Positions 8,893 through 16,970 of a stretch of 26,835 bases of DNA are shown one piece after another. The translations under genes and the position numbers were made by a program. The notes below the pieces were generated by a model. That model saw only the letters and a list, made by a program, of their open reading frames with translations, had not been told where the DNA came from and made no database searches. Within the stretch, counting starts at the first letter, position 1, and every line of letters begins with the position of its first letter. The DNA is from an uncultured Clostridium sp. (lineage in GTDB: Bacteria > Bacillota > Clostridia > Lachnospirales > Lachnospiraceae), in the NCBI GenBank assembly GCA_900541315.1, contig UQJF01000027.1, forward strand, positions 1 through 26,835. Reading direction: 5' to 3'.

Positions 8893-8919
8893 TTATCCAT
8901 TTTCAACCACCGCCGATAA
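8893..8919 (+). promoter_or_regulatory. Sigma-28-type promoter for cheA operon
   Basis: TTAT (8893-8896), 15 nt, then a perfect GCCGATAA (8912-8919), about 50 nt ahead of the cheA start. The -10 is the FliA/SigD consensus; the -35 differs from the usual TAAA. It forms a back-to-back pair with the promoter at 8828-8854. Confidence 0.72.
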
Positions 8920-8969
8920 GGTTTAAAGAAATACTATTCTGATTATTATGAAAAAAGGCGGTGTACAAT

Positions 8970-11057
8970 ATGAGCAGTGGTATGGACAGCAGTATTCTGG
9001 ATACATACCTTTATGAAGAAAACAATCTTTTAGACCAGTTAGACGAAATGCTGGTTGCTGATGAGAAAAACGGTGATTTTTCCGCCGATGACGTAAATGA
9101 GATCTTCCGTATCATGCATACGATCAAAGGCTCTTCTGCAATGATGGAATTTAATTCGATCTCCACGATCGCCCATCATATTGAAGATGTATTTTTTTAT
9201 ATCCGTGATAAAGGGATAGAAACTCTGGATCCTGAGCATAAGAAAGAGCTTTTCAACCTGATGTTCCGTTCAGAAGATTACTTAAGGAGCGAGATTGAGA
9301 AGGTAGAACAGGGCGTACCTCTTTCTACTGATATTGATGCGTTCTCCAATGAGATCAATTCTTTTTTGAAGAAGATCAGTGGTACTGCACCTGCACAGCC
9401 GGAAGCTTCACAGGCTGCACCTGCAGCTTCTGGTGCTGCTGCTCCTTCTTCTCTTCCTGATGATAAGGATGCAGCCTGCTTTTTCCATGTTTTTCTGGAA
9501 GAAGGCGTGGGAATGGAGAATCTGCGTGCTTACATGATCGTAAACGCAGTAAAGGAATGTGATGTAAACTTCCGTTTTTACCCCAGTGATATGGAAACAG
9601 ATCAGGATACTTCCCAGACGATCGCAGAAAATGGATTTTTCCTTGCCTTTAACTCCAGGGAAGATGCTTCCAAAGCTGAAGGGATCTTAAAGACACAGAA
9701 CCATATCCGTTCTTACGAGCTTGTAGATGACCCAAAAGCAGCTCCGGCTCCGACAGTCGAAACAAAAAAAGTTTCCCCTTCCAAATCACCTGCATCAACA
9801 GCTTCATCCCCGGATACAGCTGCAAAAAAAGTGGCTCCGCAGCTTACTCATACCCCGGTCAAGCAGAATCTGATCAGTGTCAACCTGATGAAGCTGGACA
9901 GCCTGATGGATATTGTTGGTGAGATCGTTATCACAGAATCCATGGTCACATCTTCCCCTGAATTATCCCTGCTGCCAAGGGACAACAGGGATAATTTTAT
10001 GAAATCAGCACGCCAGCTGCGTAAACTTACCAATGATCTGCAGGATATTGCCATGTCTTTACGCATGGTCCCGATTTCCGGCGTATTCCAGAAAATGAAC
10101 CGTATTGTGCGTGATATGAAGCAAAGCCTGGGAAAAGACGTCCGTCTGACCATTGTAGGTGAAGATACTGAGGTAGATAAGACGATCGTAGACAATATAC
10201 AGGATCCTATCATGCATATCGTGCGTAACAGCATGGATCATGGGATTGAAGAAACAGCCCAGGAACGTATTGCTGCCGGTAAGGATCCCCAGGGCGAGAT
10301 CGTTCTTTCCGCTTCCCATACCAGCAGTGAGGTTGTTATCTCCGTTAAAGATGACGGATATGGCATGGATCCCCATAAGATTCTTGAAAAAGCCCGGTCA
10401 AAGAACATGCTGACCAAGCCTGATTCTGAATACAGCCAGAAGGAGATCCTGGGGCTGATCATGCTTCCCGGATTTTCCACCAATACAGCGGTAACTGAAT
10501 ATTCCGGTCGTGGTGTTGGAATGGATGTTGTGAAGAAAAATGTAGAATCCTTAGGCGGTATCGTTTCTGTATCCAGTACCTACGGAGAAGGAACTACTAT
10601 TTCCATGAAGATCCCGCTGACTCTGGCTATTGTAGATGGAATGAAAGTAACGGTAGGTGATTCTATTTTTACTATACCTATCGCCAATATCCGTCAGTCC
10701 TTTAAGGTAAAAGCAGATCAGGTGATCAAAGATGAATATGGCAATGAAATGGTAGAACGTGTTGACCATTTTTATCCTATCGTCCGTCTCCATTCCTTCT
10801 ATCACCTTCCAACTGAGGTTACCCAGATGGAAGACGGTATCCTTTTATGGGTGGAAGCAAATGACCGTTCTTACTGCCTGTTTGTAGATGATCTGATCGG
10901 CGAGCAGCAGGTGGTAGTAAAGCCGCTTCCTGCTTTTCTCAGTGAATTTAACCTGAAAGACCACGGCATCACCGGCTGTACCATTATGGGTGATGGCAAT
11001 ATCAGCATCATTCTGGATATCCTCAGCTTATATTCCATAGCTGTAGAGAATGCGTAA
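8970..11057 (+). CDS. cheA: Chemotaxis sensor histidine kinase CheA
   Basis: A 695-aa CheA with the standard order. The Hpt/P1 domain has the phospho-acceptor in MHTIKGSSAMMEF (H50); an Ala/Pro linker and a P2-like domain follow (about 165-255); after a second Pro/Ser/Ala linker come the P3 dimerisation helices (about 300-360). The P4 ATPase follows with N box HIVRNSMDHGIE, G1 DDGYGMD and G2 GRGVGMDVV, then a CheW-like P5 domain (about 555-690). It autophosphorylates under chemoreceptor control and passes phosphate to response regulators. ATG 8970 is chosen over GTG 8961 because AAGGCGGTG is then correctly placed as RBS. It is the first gene of the che operon, 15 bp ahead of cheW. No cheY is present in the window. 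Confidence 0.96.
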   Translation: MSSGMDSSILDTYLYEENNLLDQLDEMLVADEKNGDFSADDVNEIFRIMHTIKGSSAMMEFNSISTIAHHIEDVFFYIRDKGIETLDPEHKKELFNLMFRSEDYLRSEIEKVEQGVPLSTDIDAFSNEINSFLKKISGTAPAQPEASQAAPAASGAAAPSSLPDDKDAACFFHVFLEEGVGMENLRAYMIVNAVKECDVNFRFYPSDMETDQDTSQTIAENGFFLAFNSREDASKAEGILKTQNHIRSYELVDDPKAAPAPTVETKKVSPSKSPASTASSPDTAAKKVAPQLTHTPVKQNLISVNLMKLDSLMDIVGEIVITESMVTSSPELSLLPRDNRDNFMKSARQLRKLTNDLQDIAMSLRMVPISGVFQKMNRIVRDMKQSLGKDVRLTIVGEDTEVDKTIVDNIQDPIMHIVRNSMDHGIEETAQERIAAGKDPQGEIVLSASHTSSEVVISVKDDGYGMDPHKILEKARSKNMLTKPDSEYSQKEILGLIMLPGFSTNTAVTEYSGRGVGMDVVKKNVESLGGIVSVSSTYGEGTTISMKIPLTLAIVDGMKVTVGDSIFTIPIANIRQSFKVKADQVIKDEYGNEMVERVDHFYPIVRLHSFYHLPTEVTQMEDGILLWVEANDRSYCLFVDDLIGEQQVVVKPLPAFLSEFNLKDHGITGCTIMGDGNISIILDILSLYSIAVENA

Positions 11058-11072
11058 ACAGGAGGTTTTAAA

Positions 11073-11540
11073 ATGGCTGAAGTAACAGAAACAAATATCC
11101 AGACAGACGTACCGGCTGAAAACCAGTCCGTTGAACGCTGTCTTACCTTTGAGTCGGGAGATATGACTCTGTTTTTAAGTATCAATAACGTAACGGAGAT
11201 CATCAATGACTGTGCGATCACTCATCTTCCACTGGTACCTGATTATATTAAAGGAATCATCAATCTGCGTGGTCAGATCCTTCCGGTAGTAGATATACGG
11301 CTCTATATGGGCAAGCCTGCTTTGGAATATAACAGTAAGACCTGCTTTATCGTTTTAAATGTAGACGATCTTCCTGTATGCATCGTTGTGGATTCTGTGC
11401 AGCAGGTGATCGATATTGATCTTCAGGATGTACGTCCGATCCCTATCAAACGCAGACAGAAGCTGTTAGATGGTATGATCACACTTGAAAATGGGACTGT
11501 GCTTATGTCTTTTGACTGCAAGTCCCTGGTCAGCTCTTAA
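11073..11540 (+). CDS. cheW: Chemotaxis coupling protein CheW
   Basis: A 155-aa single CheW domain that links chemoreceptors to CheA in the polar array. Typical features are the LFLSINNVTEII start of the beta barrel, the HLPLVPDYIKGIINLRGQILPVVDIR motif (residues about 50-76), and a C-terminal LENGTVLMSFD strand. About 25 extra N-terminal residues are polar and probably disordered. The RBS is excellent (AGGAGG 8-9 nt before ATG). It sits directly after cheA and before cheR in the same orientation. Confidence 0.95.
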   Translation: MAEVTETNIQTDVPAENQSVERCLTFESGDMTLFLSINNVTEIINDCAITHLPLVPDYIKGIINLRGQILPVVDIRLYMGKPALEYNSKTCFIVLNVDDLPVCIVVDSVQQVIDIDLQDVRPIPIKRRQKLLDGMITLENGTVLMSFDCKSLVSS

Positions 11541-11629
11541 TGTACTCCCGGAATCTTTTTGTACTTGATTTTGCGAGAAGATTTTTTGTCAGCCGCAAAG
11601 GCAGGTGCAGGAAAGACTCCGAGAGTACA
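11541..11629 (+). other. Structured cheW-cheR intercistronic region
   Basis: Immediately after the cheW stop, TGTACTCCCGGA (11541-11552) can pair with TCCGAGAGTACA (11618-11629), a 12-bp stem with one mismatch. Inside it are a possible 6-bp helix AATCTT (11552-11557) / AAGATT (11578-11583) and a small GCC-GCAAA-GGC hairpin (11592-11602). The long stem ends 11 nt before the AAGGAGG of cheR. It could protect or process the mRNA, or tune cheR expression. I do not recognise a known riboswitch class. Confidence 0.45.
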
Positions 11630-11653
11630 TCCGATTCCTAAGGAGGTCATACA

Positions 11654-12466
11654 ATGCTTACATTAAGTGACGGGGATTTTAACCGTCTTTACACTTATAT
11701 CCAACAGCACTATGGCATCAATCTGAGCCACAAAAAACAGCTGATCACCAGCCGTCTTACTAATATGCTGCAGCAGAAAGGGTTTCATAGTTTTACAGAA
11801 TACATAGATGAGATCATCTCAGGTAAAGATCCTGAGATGGTTTCTGTTATGTTAAACAAGCTGACTACCAACTATACCTATTTTATGCGGGAAAAAGAAC
11901 ATTTTGACTTTCTCCAGAAGCAGATTCTTCCTGAGCTTGCAAACAAGCATTCCCGGGACCGTTCTATTGCGATCTGGAGTGCCGGCTGCTCCTCCGGTGA
12001 AGAACCTTATAACATTTCTATGTATCTGAAAGAATATTTTTCCGCTATTCCCGGAAGCTGGGATACACGTATCCTTGCTACGGACATTTCCCAGCGTGTT
12101 CTGGATTCTGCCATGGATCCCAGATATTCCCTTGAAAGCTTAAAAGAGCTTCCGCCTTCCTGGCAGGAACGCTATTTTGTTCCCATAGGATATAAAACCT
12201 ATACTGTTTCAGATGCTTTAAGAAAAAATGTGATTTTTCGTTCCTTTAACTTGATGGATCCCATCCATTTCCGCAAAAAGTTTGACCTGATCTTCTGCAG
12301 AAACGTGATGATCTATTTTGATCGTCCTACGAAGGCGGCACTAGTAAGGCGCTTTTATGATGCTACCGCTCCGGGAGGCTACTTATTTATCGGACATTCT
12401 GAAAGCCTGGATAAGGAAAACTGCCCGTTTTCCTATATTGAACCGGCTATTTACCGAAAGATCTGA
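11654..12466 (+). CDS. cheR: Chemoreceptor glutamate methyltransferase CheR
   Basis: A 270-aa CheR that transfers methyl groups from SAM to glutamates of the chemoreceptors. The N-terminal helical domain (about 1-75) is followed by the SAM-binding Rossmann fold with IWSAGCSSGEEPYNISM (about 105-121), LATDIS, and FDLIFCRNVMIYFD (about 210-223), ending with GYLFIGHSES. Length and motifs are standard. RBS AAGGAGG is 8 nt before ATG. It pairs functionally with cheB downstream and acts on receptors such as the MCP at 3635-5413. Confidence 0.96.
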   Translation: MLTLSDGDFNRLYTYIQQHYGINLSHKKQLITSRLTNMLQQKGFHSFTEYIDEIISGKDPEMVSVMLNKLTTNYTYFMREKEHFDFLQKQILPELANKHSRDRSIAIWSAGCSSGEEPYNISMYLKEYFSAIPGSWDTRILATDISQRVLDSAMDPRYSLESLKELPPSWQERYFVPIGYKTYTVSDALRKNVIFRSFNLMDPIHFRKKFDLIFCRNVMIYFDRPTKAALVRRFYDATAPGGYLFIGHSESLDKENCPFSYIEPAIYRKI

Positions 12467-12517
12467 TCCCGTAGGTTATCTCATACGTTATTACAGTTAT
12501 CTTATTAAGGAGGCATT

Positions 12518-13606
12518 ATGATCATGGATCATAAATTAAAATTAATGGTGGTGGATGATTCACCCTTGTTCCGCACCTGGCTGATCCGTTCTCTCTCTGA
12601 GGATGACCGCTTCCAGGTTGTAGGATATGCTATAAATGCCTTTGATGCCCAGGAAAAGATCCCCAAGCTGCAGCCGGATATGCTTACCCTGGATATTGAA
12701 ATGCCGGGAATGTCAGGCATTGATTTTTTAAAGCAGCTGCTTCCTGTCCACCCTATCCCGGTGATTCTGGTATCTTCCCTGAACCTGAGGGTTTTTGATG
12801 CCCTGGAAGCAGGAGCTGTGGATTTTGTACGGAAACCGGATGAAGCCAATGGACTGTCTAAAGAGATCTTTCTTTCTACACTCCGCTCCAAACTTGTGGT
12901 AGCGGCTGCTTCCCACGTACACCTTCCTTCTGCTCCTGCAGACCCTCAGGCAGGCGGTATCCGCAAGGTTTCTTCTTTACCTCCTGCCAGAAATACTTTC
13001 CTGCAGAAACCAAAGATTCCTCTGGGTGCTTCCCCTGAAACAGTGATTGCTATCGGAGCATCTACAGGCGGTACAGAAGCCATTCTCGAGGTAGTAAAGA
13101 ATTTTCCTGCAGATACTCCCGGAGTTGTTATCACCCAGCACATGCCTGCCGGTTTTACAGCCATGTATGCAGAGCGCTTAAACAGGATCTGCAAAATGGA
13201 AGTACGGGAGGCGAAAAACGGGGACCGGATCCGCAAAGGTCTCATGCTTTTAGCTCCCGGAGGTCTGCAGATGCGTGTGGTACCTCTTGGAAACTCCTAT
13301 GCAGTCAGTGTACAGGAAGGAGAAAAGGTAAACGGACACAGACCTTCCGTGGATGTGCTTTTTGACTCAGTTGCATTACATGTGCGGGAACACGCCATCG
13401 GCGTTCTTCTCACAGGAATGGGAGCAGATGGAGCTGCCGGTCTTTTGCGCATGCGCAAAAACGGCGCCTATACAATTGGTCAGGACAAAAACAGCTGTGT
13501 TGTATACGGCATGCCTATGGAGGCACATAAGATCGGCGCTGTATGCCAACAGTGCCCTTTAAGTACCATTGGACAGACTGTGCTGGCCCGTGTATCCCTT
13601 CGTTAA
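12518..13606 (+). CDS. cheB: Chemoreceptor methylesterase/deamidase CheB
   Basis: A 362-aa CheB. The receiver domain (1-125) has the acidic pair VVDDS (D13, D14), the phospho-acceptor D59 in LTLDIEMPGMSG and the FVRKPD lysine. After a Pro/Ala-rich linker, the methylesterase domain carries IGASTGGTEA, ITQHMPAGFT, PGGLQMRV and LLTGMGADGAAGL, the catalytic Ser-His-Asp set. It removes receptor methyl groups when phosphorylated by CheA. AAGGAGG at 12507-12513 could serve ATG 12518 (short spacing, 4 nt) or ATG 12524 (10 nt), so the start is uncertain by two codons. It is the fourth gene of the che operon. Confidence 0.96.
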   Translation: MIMDHKLKLMVVDDSPLFRTWLIRSLSEDDRFQVVGYAINAFDAQEKIPKLQPDMLTLDIEMPGMSGIDFLKQLLPVHPIPVILVSSLNLRVFDALEAGAVDFVRKPDEANGLSKEIFLSTLRSKLVVAAASHVHLPSAPADPQAGGIRKVSSLPPARNTFLQKPKIPLGASPETVIAIGASTGGTEAILEVVKNFPADTPGVVITQHMPAGFTAMYAERLNRICKMEVREAKNGDRIRKGLMLLAPGGLQMRVVPLGNSYAVSVQEGEKVNGHRPSVDVLFDSVALHVREHAIGVLLTGMGADGAAGLLRMRKNGAYTIGQDKNSCVVYGMPMEAHKIGAVCQQCPLSTIGQTVLARVSLR

Positions 13607-13632
13607 TATATTTAGAAATGAATGGATAAAAA

Positions 13633-14622
13633 ATGAAAGGTGTAAATTCAAAGAACCAAAAGAAATATATGAATAAAACATTGAAGCAGTTCCGATTTGC
13701 GAAAAGGGTGATACAGCTGTCTATCACCGGTACGGTTTCAGTGATCACTGCCAGCCTGAGCTTTTATTTCTGCCCGGGCTTTTCTTCCCAGGTCGTAGAT
13801 GAGGTCAGATCTGGCATTTACTTTGTACAGAATGCCAGCCACCGTAAATTTCAGGAGCTGGAAGACTTTTTTAAAAAACAGAACCAGACAGAACAGGAAG
13901 CACAACCAAGGACAGAGCTTTCAAAGGATACTTCCGGAACACAGGGAGTCCCAGATACATCTTCTGTCACCTCAAAGACCTCTCCGGTAATCCTTGGTAA
14001 AGCAGAAAACCTGGATATGGAGGCAAAACCGGGATCAGACGGCAATTCTTTAGATGCTGCCATCCTGGATACCTGTATGGGACCGATGTACTACTATAAT
14101 CAGGGAGATACCCGCTGGAGCAGTTATCTCTACGGCGGTTCAGATCCCATGCTCCAGTATGGATGTGGTCCTACTGCTGCTGCCATGCTCATCTCCAGCT
14201 TCACAAATGGCGGAGAAGCCATTACCCCGGTAACTATCGCAGACTGGTCTGCTGCCAATGGCTATTATGCCCCCCAGAGCGGCTCCTATCACAGTCTGAT
14301 CCCATCTGTCCTTACTGCCTATGGCTTTCAGGTAGAATCTGTAACAGACCATTCTCCCCAAAACGCAGCTTCCCTTCTTTCTTCCGGTCATATCCTGGTC
14401 GCCCTTATGGGTAAGGGAAGCCTGACACAAAACGGTCACTTTCTCCTGATCACAAAACTCCTTCCTGACGGAAATGTTTCTATCGCAGATCCTAACAGCT
14501 TTGATAACAGCACCTGCGAATGGGAGCTTCCTCTTCTCATGGAAGAGTTGAAAAAAGTCTATGACAGCGGTGCCCCGCTCTGGGCCGTTTCCATGGCTGC
14601 ATCAAACTCTTCCCTCTCCTGA
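13633..14622 (+). CDS. Membrane-anchored C39-like cysteine peptidase (Peptidase_C39_2)
   Basis: A 329-aa protein with one N-terminal membrane anchor (about residues 27-48) after a Lys/Arg-rich leader, a low-complexity Gln/Glu/Ser/Thr linker (about 75-150), and a papain-like C39_2 domain. The catalytic pieces are visible: YGCGPTAAAML (C178), NGHFLLI (H269) and IADPNS (D286). No ABC transporter is attached, so it is not a bacteriocin exporter of the classic type. It probably acts outside the membrane, on an unknown protein or peptidoglycan peptide. It follows cheB by 26 bp in the same direction, so it may be the last gene of the chemotaxis operon. The RBS is poor. Its last 64 bp overlap the 3' end of the convergent glycosyltransferase gene. 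Confidence 0.8.
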   Translation: MKGVNSKNQKKYMNKTLKQFRFAKRVIQLSITGTVSVITASLSFYFCPGFSSQVVDEVRSGIYFVQNASHRKFQELEDFFKKQNQTEQEAQPRTELSKDTSGTQGVPDTSSVTSKTSPVILGKAENLDMEAKPGSDGNSLDAAILDTCMGPMYYYNQGDTRWSSYLYGGSDPMLQYGCGPTAAAMLISSFTNGGEAITPVTIADWSAANGYYAPQSGSYHSLIPSVLTAYGFQVESVTDHSPQNAASLLSSGHILVALMGKGSLTQNGHFLLITKLLPDGNVSIADPNSFDNSTCEWELPLLMEELKKVYDSGAPLWAVSMAASNSSLS

Positions 14623-15887
14623 GGAAGGAGGATTCCCCTGAACATCCGCTCCAGGTCTTTTCTGCCCATCGCCATAGCCACCCGCAGAAGGATCACCTTG
14701 TCTTTTATATCTGAATAATCATAAATCTTCCCTAAAAACTGAACTACCTCTTCTGCGCCGACATTGCTCTCTGTAAAACAGTTGATCAGAGTCAGCAGCG
14801 CATTCATATCTTTGTGGTCAGTATTCAGTACGATCACACAATAGCGGACCGCTTTCTGGTAATCTCCCAGCTTCCTGCAGCCTTCTCCCAGACACTCATA
14901 CATCTGGATCAGCATGGAAGTGGTAAAGATCCCCCTGTTCACTGTTCCATAGGTTTCCAGCTTTGCTATAGCCAGTTCATACATCTGTACCGCTTTTTCA
15001 TATTGCCCCTTTCTCCAGTACCAGTCCCCCATAACACAGTCAAAATCAGGCTCTTTCGGAAGCTTTTCCACTGCTTCTTTGTAAATAGCTTCCACCTCGG
15101 CTTCCGGTTCCTTCAGGTACTGGGAGACCCTTAACAGGTTTGTATAGGTATAAGAACTTCGCTGATCATATACCCCCAGTTTTTCCGGCATGGCTGCCAC
15201 CGCTTTTTTGTATGCATCCCTTGCTTCTTCATTTTTTCCGCCTGAAGAATAGGTATCTCCCAGATATCCAAGATAATCACAATTTTCAGGATCCTGCTTC
15301 AGGATCTCCAGGATAATGTTCAGATTCCTTTCAAATTTGGACTTATCCTTCTTCTCCTGTTCCTGGTAACCGGTATGGAGGAAAGCCAGCTGCTGTGTAG
15401 CATCTGTCAGATGCAGTCCGGATCTTCCTTTTCTGACCAGGTGTTCATGTATTTTTCCTACATAGCGCAGCTCCGGCCGGTTTACAAAGAATCGGATCAT
15501 AGTACCGCCGTTTGTGATATTGTTATTTTCATCCAGATTTGCGATCCCTGTAAGAAGGCCGTCTACATCTTCTCCCACATATTCCAATATCTCCGGAATC
15601 TTCGCTGTTTCCTCCGGAGTAAAGCTTTCATCTGCATCAAGAAAGGCGATCCAGTCTCCTTTTGCCTGGTCAATGGCAAAATTTTTGGCAGCAGCAAAAT
15701 CATTGATCCATGGGAAAAAAAATATCTTTGCCCCCATTTCCCTGGCAATCTCCACGGTACGGTCACTGCTGCCTGTATCTACTACGATCTGTTCACACAT
15801 AATATCCTTCCCCCAGGAAAGGGCGCGGCGGATATTTTTTTCTTCATTTTTCACGATCATACACTGTGATATGGTTTTTTTCATCAT
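14559..15887 (-). CDS. Family 2 glycosyltransferase with TPR repeats (probable flagellin glycosyltransferase)
   Basis: A 442-aa protein. Residues 1 to about 210 form a GT2 (GT-A) domain: CMIVKNEEKNIRRAL, VVDTGSSDRT, FPWINDFAAAKNFA and the sugar-nucleotide/metal motif FLDADESF. Residues about 210-440 are TPR-like helix pairs (CDYLGYLGDTYSSGGKNEEARDAY, GDWYWRKGQYEKAVQMYELA). This architecture is common for protein-O-glycosyltransferases in Firmicutes, and genes of this type often sit next to flagellin genes. Here it lies just behind the first flagellin and its terminator, so flagellin is the likely acceptor. That function is inferred from position. RBS AAGAAGG precedes the ATG pair. The 3' end overlaps the C39 peptidase gene by 64 bp. 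Confidence 0.85.
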   Translation of the reverse strand: MMKKTISQCMIVKNEEKNIRRALSWGKDIMCEQIVVDTGSSDRTVEIAREMGAKIFFFPWINDFAAAKNFAIDQAKGDWIAFLDADESFTPEETAKIPEILEYVGEDVDGLLTGIANLDENNNITNGGTMIRFFVNRPELRYVGKIHEHLVRKGRSGLHLTDATQQLAFLHTGYQEQEKKDKSKFERNLNIILEILKQDPENCDYLGYLGDTYSSGGKNEEARDAYKKAVAAMPEKLGVYDQRSSYTYTNLLRVSQYLKEPEAEVEAIYKEAVEKLPKEPDFDCVMGDWYWRKGQYEKAVQMYELAIAKLETYGTVNRGIFTTSMLIQMYECLGEGCRKLGDYQKAVRYCVIVLNTDHKDMNALLTLINCFTESNVGAEEVVQFLGKIYDYSDIKDKVILLRVAMAMGRKDLERMFRGILLPQEREEFDAAMETAQSGAPLS

Positions 15888-15923
15888 CTGTTACCTTCTT
15901 TTTAAGTTCTAAAGGACATATTT

Positions 15924-15953
15924 AAAAAAAGAGGATCTGCGCAAAGCAGATCC
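15924..15953 (-). terminator. Rho-independent terminator of the first flagellin gene
   Basis: On the - strand, GGATCTGC (15953-15946), a 5-nt loop, GCAGATCC (15940-15933), then CTCTTTTTTT. It lies 29 bp past the flagellin stop. This perfect 8-bp stem with a U-run is a classic intrinsic terminator separating the flagellin from the glycosyltransferase gene. Confidence 0.9.
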
Positions 15954-15981
15954 CCTAAAAGATGCAGAATCAATTTCAAGA

Positions 15982-16806
15982 TTACTGCAGCATGCTTAAT
16001 ACACCCTGAGGCATAGCGTTGGACTGGGAAAGCATAGACTGAGCAGCCTGTAAAAGAATGTTGTTCTTTGTATAAGCTGTGATCTCATCTGCCATATCTG
16101 TATCACGGATACGGCTTTCCGCAGAGGTAATGTTCTCAGAAGTAACCTTCAGGTTGTTTACCGTATGCTCCAGACGGTTCTGGGCAGCACCAAGCTGTGC
16201 ACGGTAAGTAGATACTTTCTCAATTGCAGCATCTACAGATGCCATTGAATTGAATGCCTCAGTTGTGTTAGATACCTTAAGATCATTAACCTTTAATTCT
16301 TCAGCTGTCATATCCTTCTGTTCAACGGTCATTGCGTTGGTCGTATCTGCACTAGCACCGATAAAGAATGTAAGTGGGGTATCCTTCTTTGCAGGCTTTA
16401 AAGGTGTCTCACCGTTGAACTCTGTAGTAGTAGCGATACGAGTAATCTCTTTGTTCAGTGCATCAAGCTCAGCCTTGATGTTGCCTCTTGCAGTTGAGGT
16501 ATAAGTACCGTTTGCTGCCTGGGTAGTCAGAGTCTTCATACGCTGAAGCATGGAGTGGGTCTCTGTCATAGCACCTTCTGCTGTCTGGATCAGACCAATT
16601 GCATCGTTTGCATTGTTTACAGCCTGGTTTAAACCATTGATCTGGGAACGCATGGTCTCGGAAATAGCCAGACCTGCTGCATCATCGCCTGCACGGTTGA
16701 TCTTGTAACCGGAAGACAGCTTCTCTAAGTTTTTGCTCAGTGCGTTCTGGTTGATGCTTAAGTTTCTGTAAGAATTGATCGCTGCAATATTATGCTGGAT
16801 TACCAT
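15982..16806 (-). CDS. hag: Flagellin (FliC/Hag), main filament protein
   Basis: A 274-aa flagellin, the filament subunit exported by the flagellar type III system. The N-terminal D0/D1 is typical (MVIQHNIAAINSYRNLSINQ, LEKLSSGYKINRAGDDAAGLAISE, LIQTAEGAMTETHSMLQRM), as is the C-terminal D1/D0 (LGAAQNRLEHTVNNL, ESRIRDTDMADEITAYTK, MPQGVLSMLQ). Only a short variable region (about 130-185) separates them, so the filament surface is small. The RBS is very strong (AAAGGAGGAATT), fitting high expression, and the gene has its own sigma-28-like promoter and intrinsic terminator. A second, divergent flagellin gene lies directly upstream and a TPR glycosyltransferase downstream. Confidence 0.97.
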   Translation of the reverse strand: MVIQHNIAAINSYRNLSINQNALSKNLEKLSSGYKINRAGDDAAGLAISETMRSQINGLNQAVNNANDAIGLIQTAEGAMTETHSMLQRMKTLTTQAANGTYTSTARGNIKAELDALNKEITRIATTTEFNGETPLKPAKKDTPLTFFIGASADTTNAMTVEQKDMTAEELKVNDLKVSNTTEAFNSMASVDAAIEKVSTYRAQLGAAQNRLEHTVNNLKVTSENITSAESRIRDTDMADEITAYTKNNILLQAAQSMLSQSNAMPQGVLSMLQ

Positions 16807-16916
16807 AATGAATTCCTCCTTTTATAAAAGAAAATATGGCAGTGGACTCCTTTCCTCTGTCTTCTATTGTCCCAAGGGCCCTTTCTGGAACAGCAGAATT
16901 TTCTTTCCGTATATAT

Positions 16917-16943
16917 ATATCGTCTTATGTTAAAAAAACATAA
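16917..16943 (-). promoter_or_regulatory. Sigma-28-type promoter of the first flagellin
   Basis: On the - strand, TTAT (16943-16940), 15 nt, then GACGATAT (16924-16917). The spacer is itself a palindrome: CTTATGTT (16924-16931) / AACATAAG (16937-16944). The start codon is about 110 nt downstream, leaving a long leader. Confidence 0.6.
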
Positions 16944-16970
16944 GCCCGTTTTTCATTATTGCTTTCATTT

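Noticed and set aside
8961..8969. GTG start for cheA
   Set aside because: The GTG would lie inside the AAGGCGGTG ribosome binding site that is well placed for ATG 8970.
11541..11629. c-di-GMP-I (GEMM) riboswitch suggested by GCCGCAAAGGC and the EAL/flagellar setting
   Set aside because: The two conserved GEMM hairpins with their receptor and linker sequences cannot be laid out on this segment, and it lies between two che genes rather than ahead of the operon.
16924..16944. Intrinsic terminator of the second flagellin
   Set aside because: The hairpin is not followed by a U-run on the - strand and coincides with the promoter spacer of the next gene.
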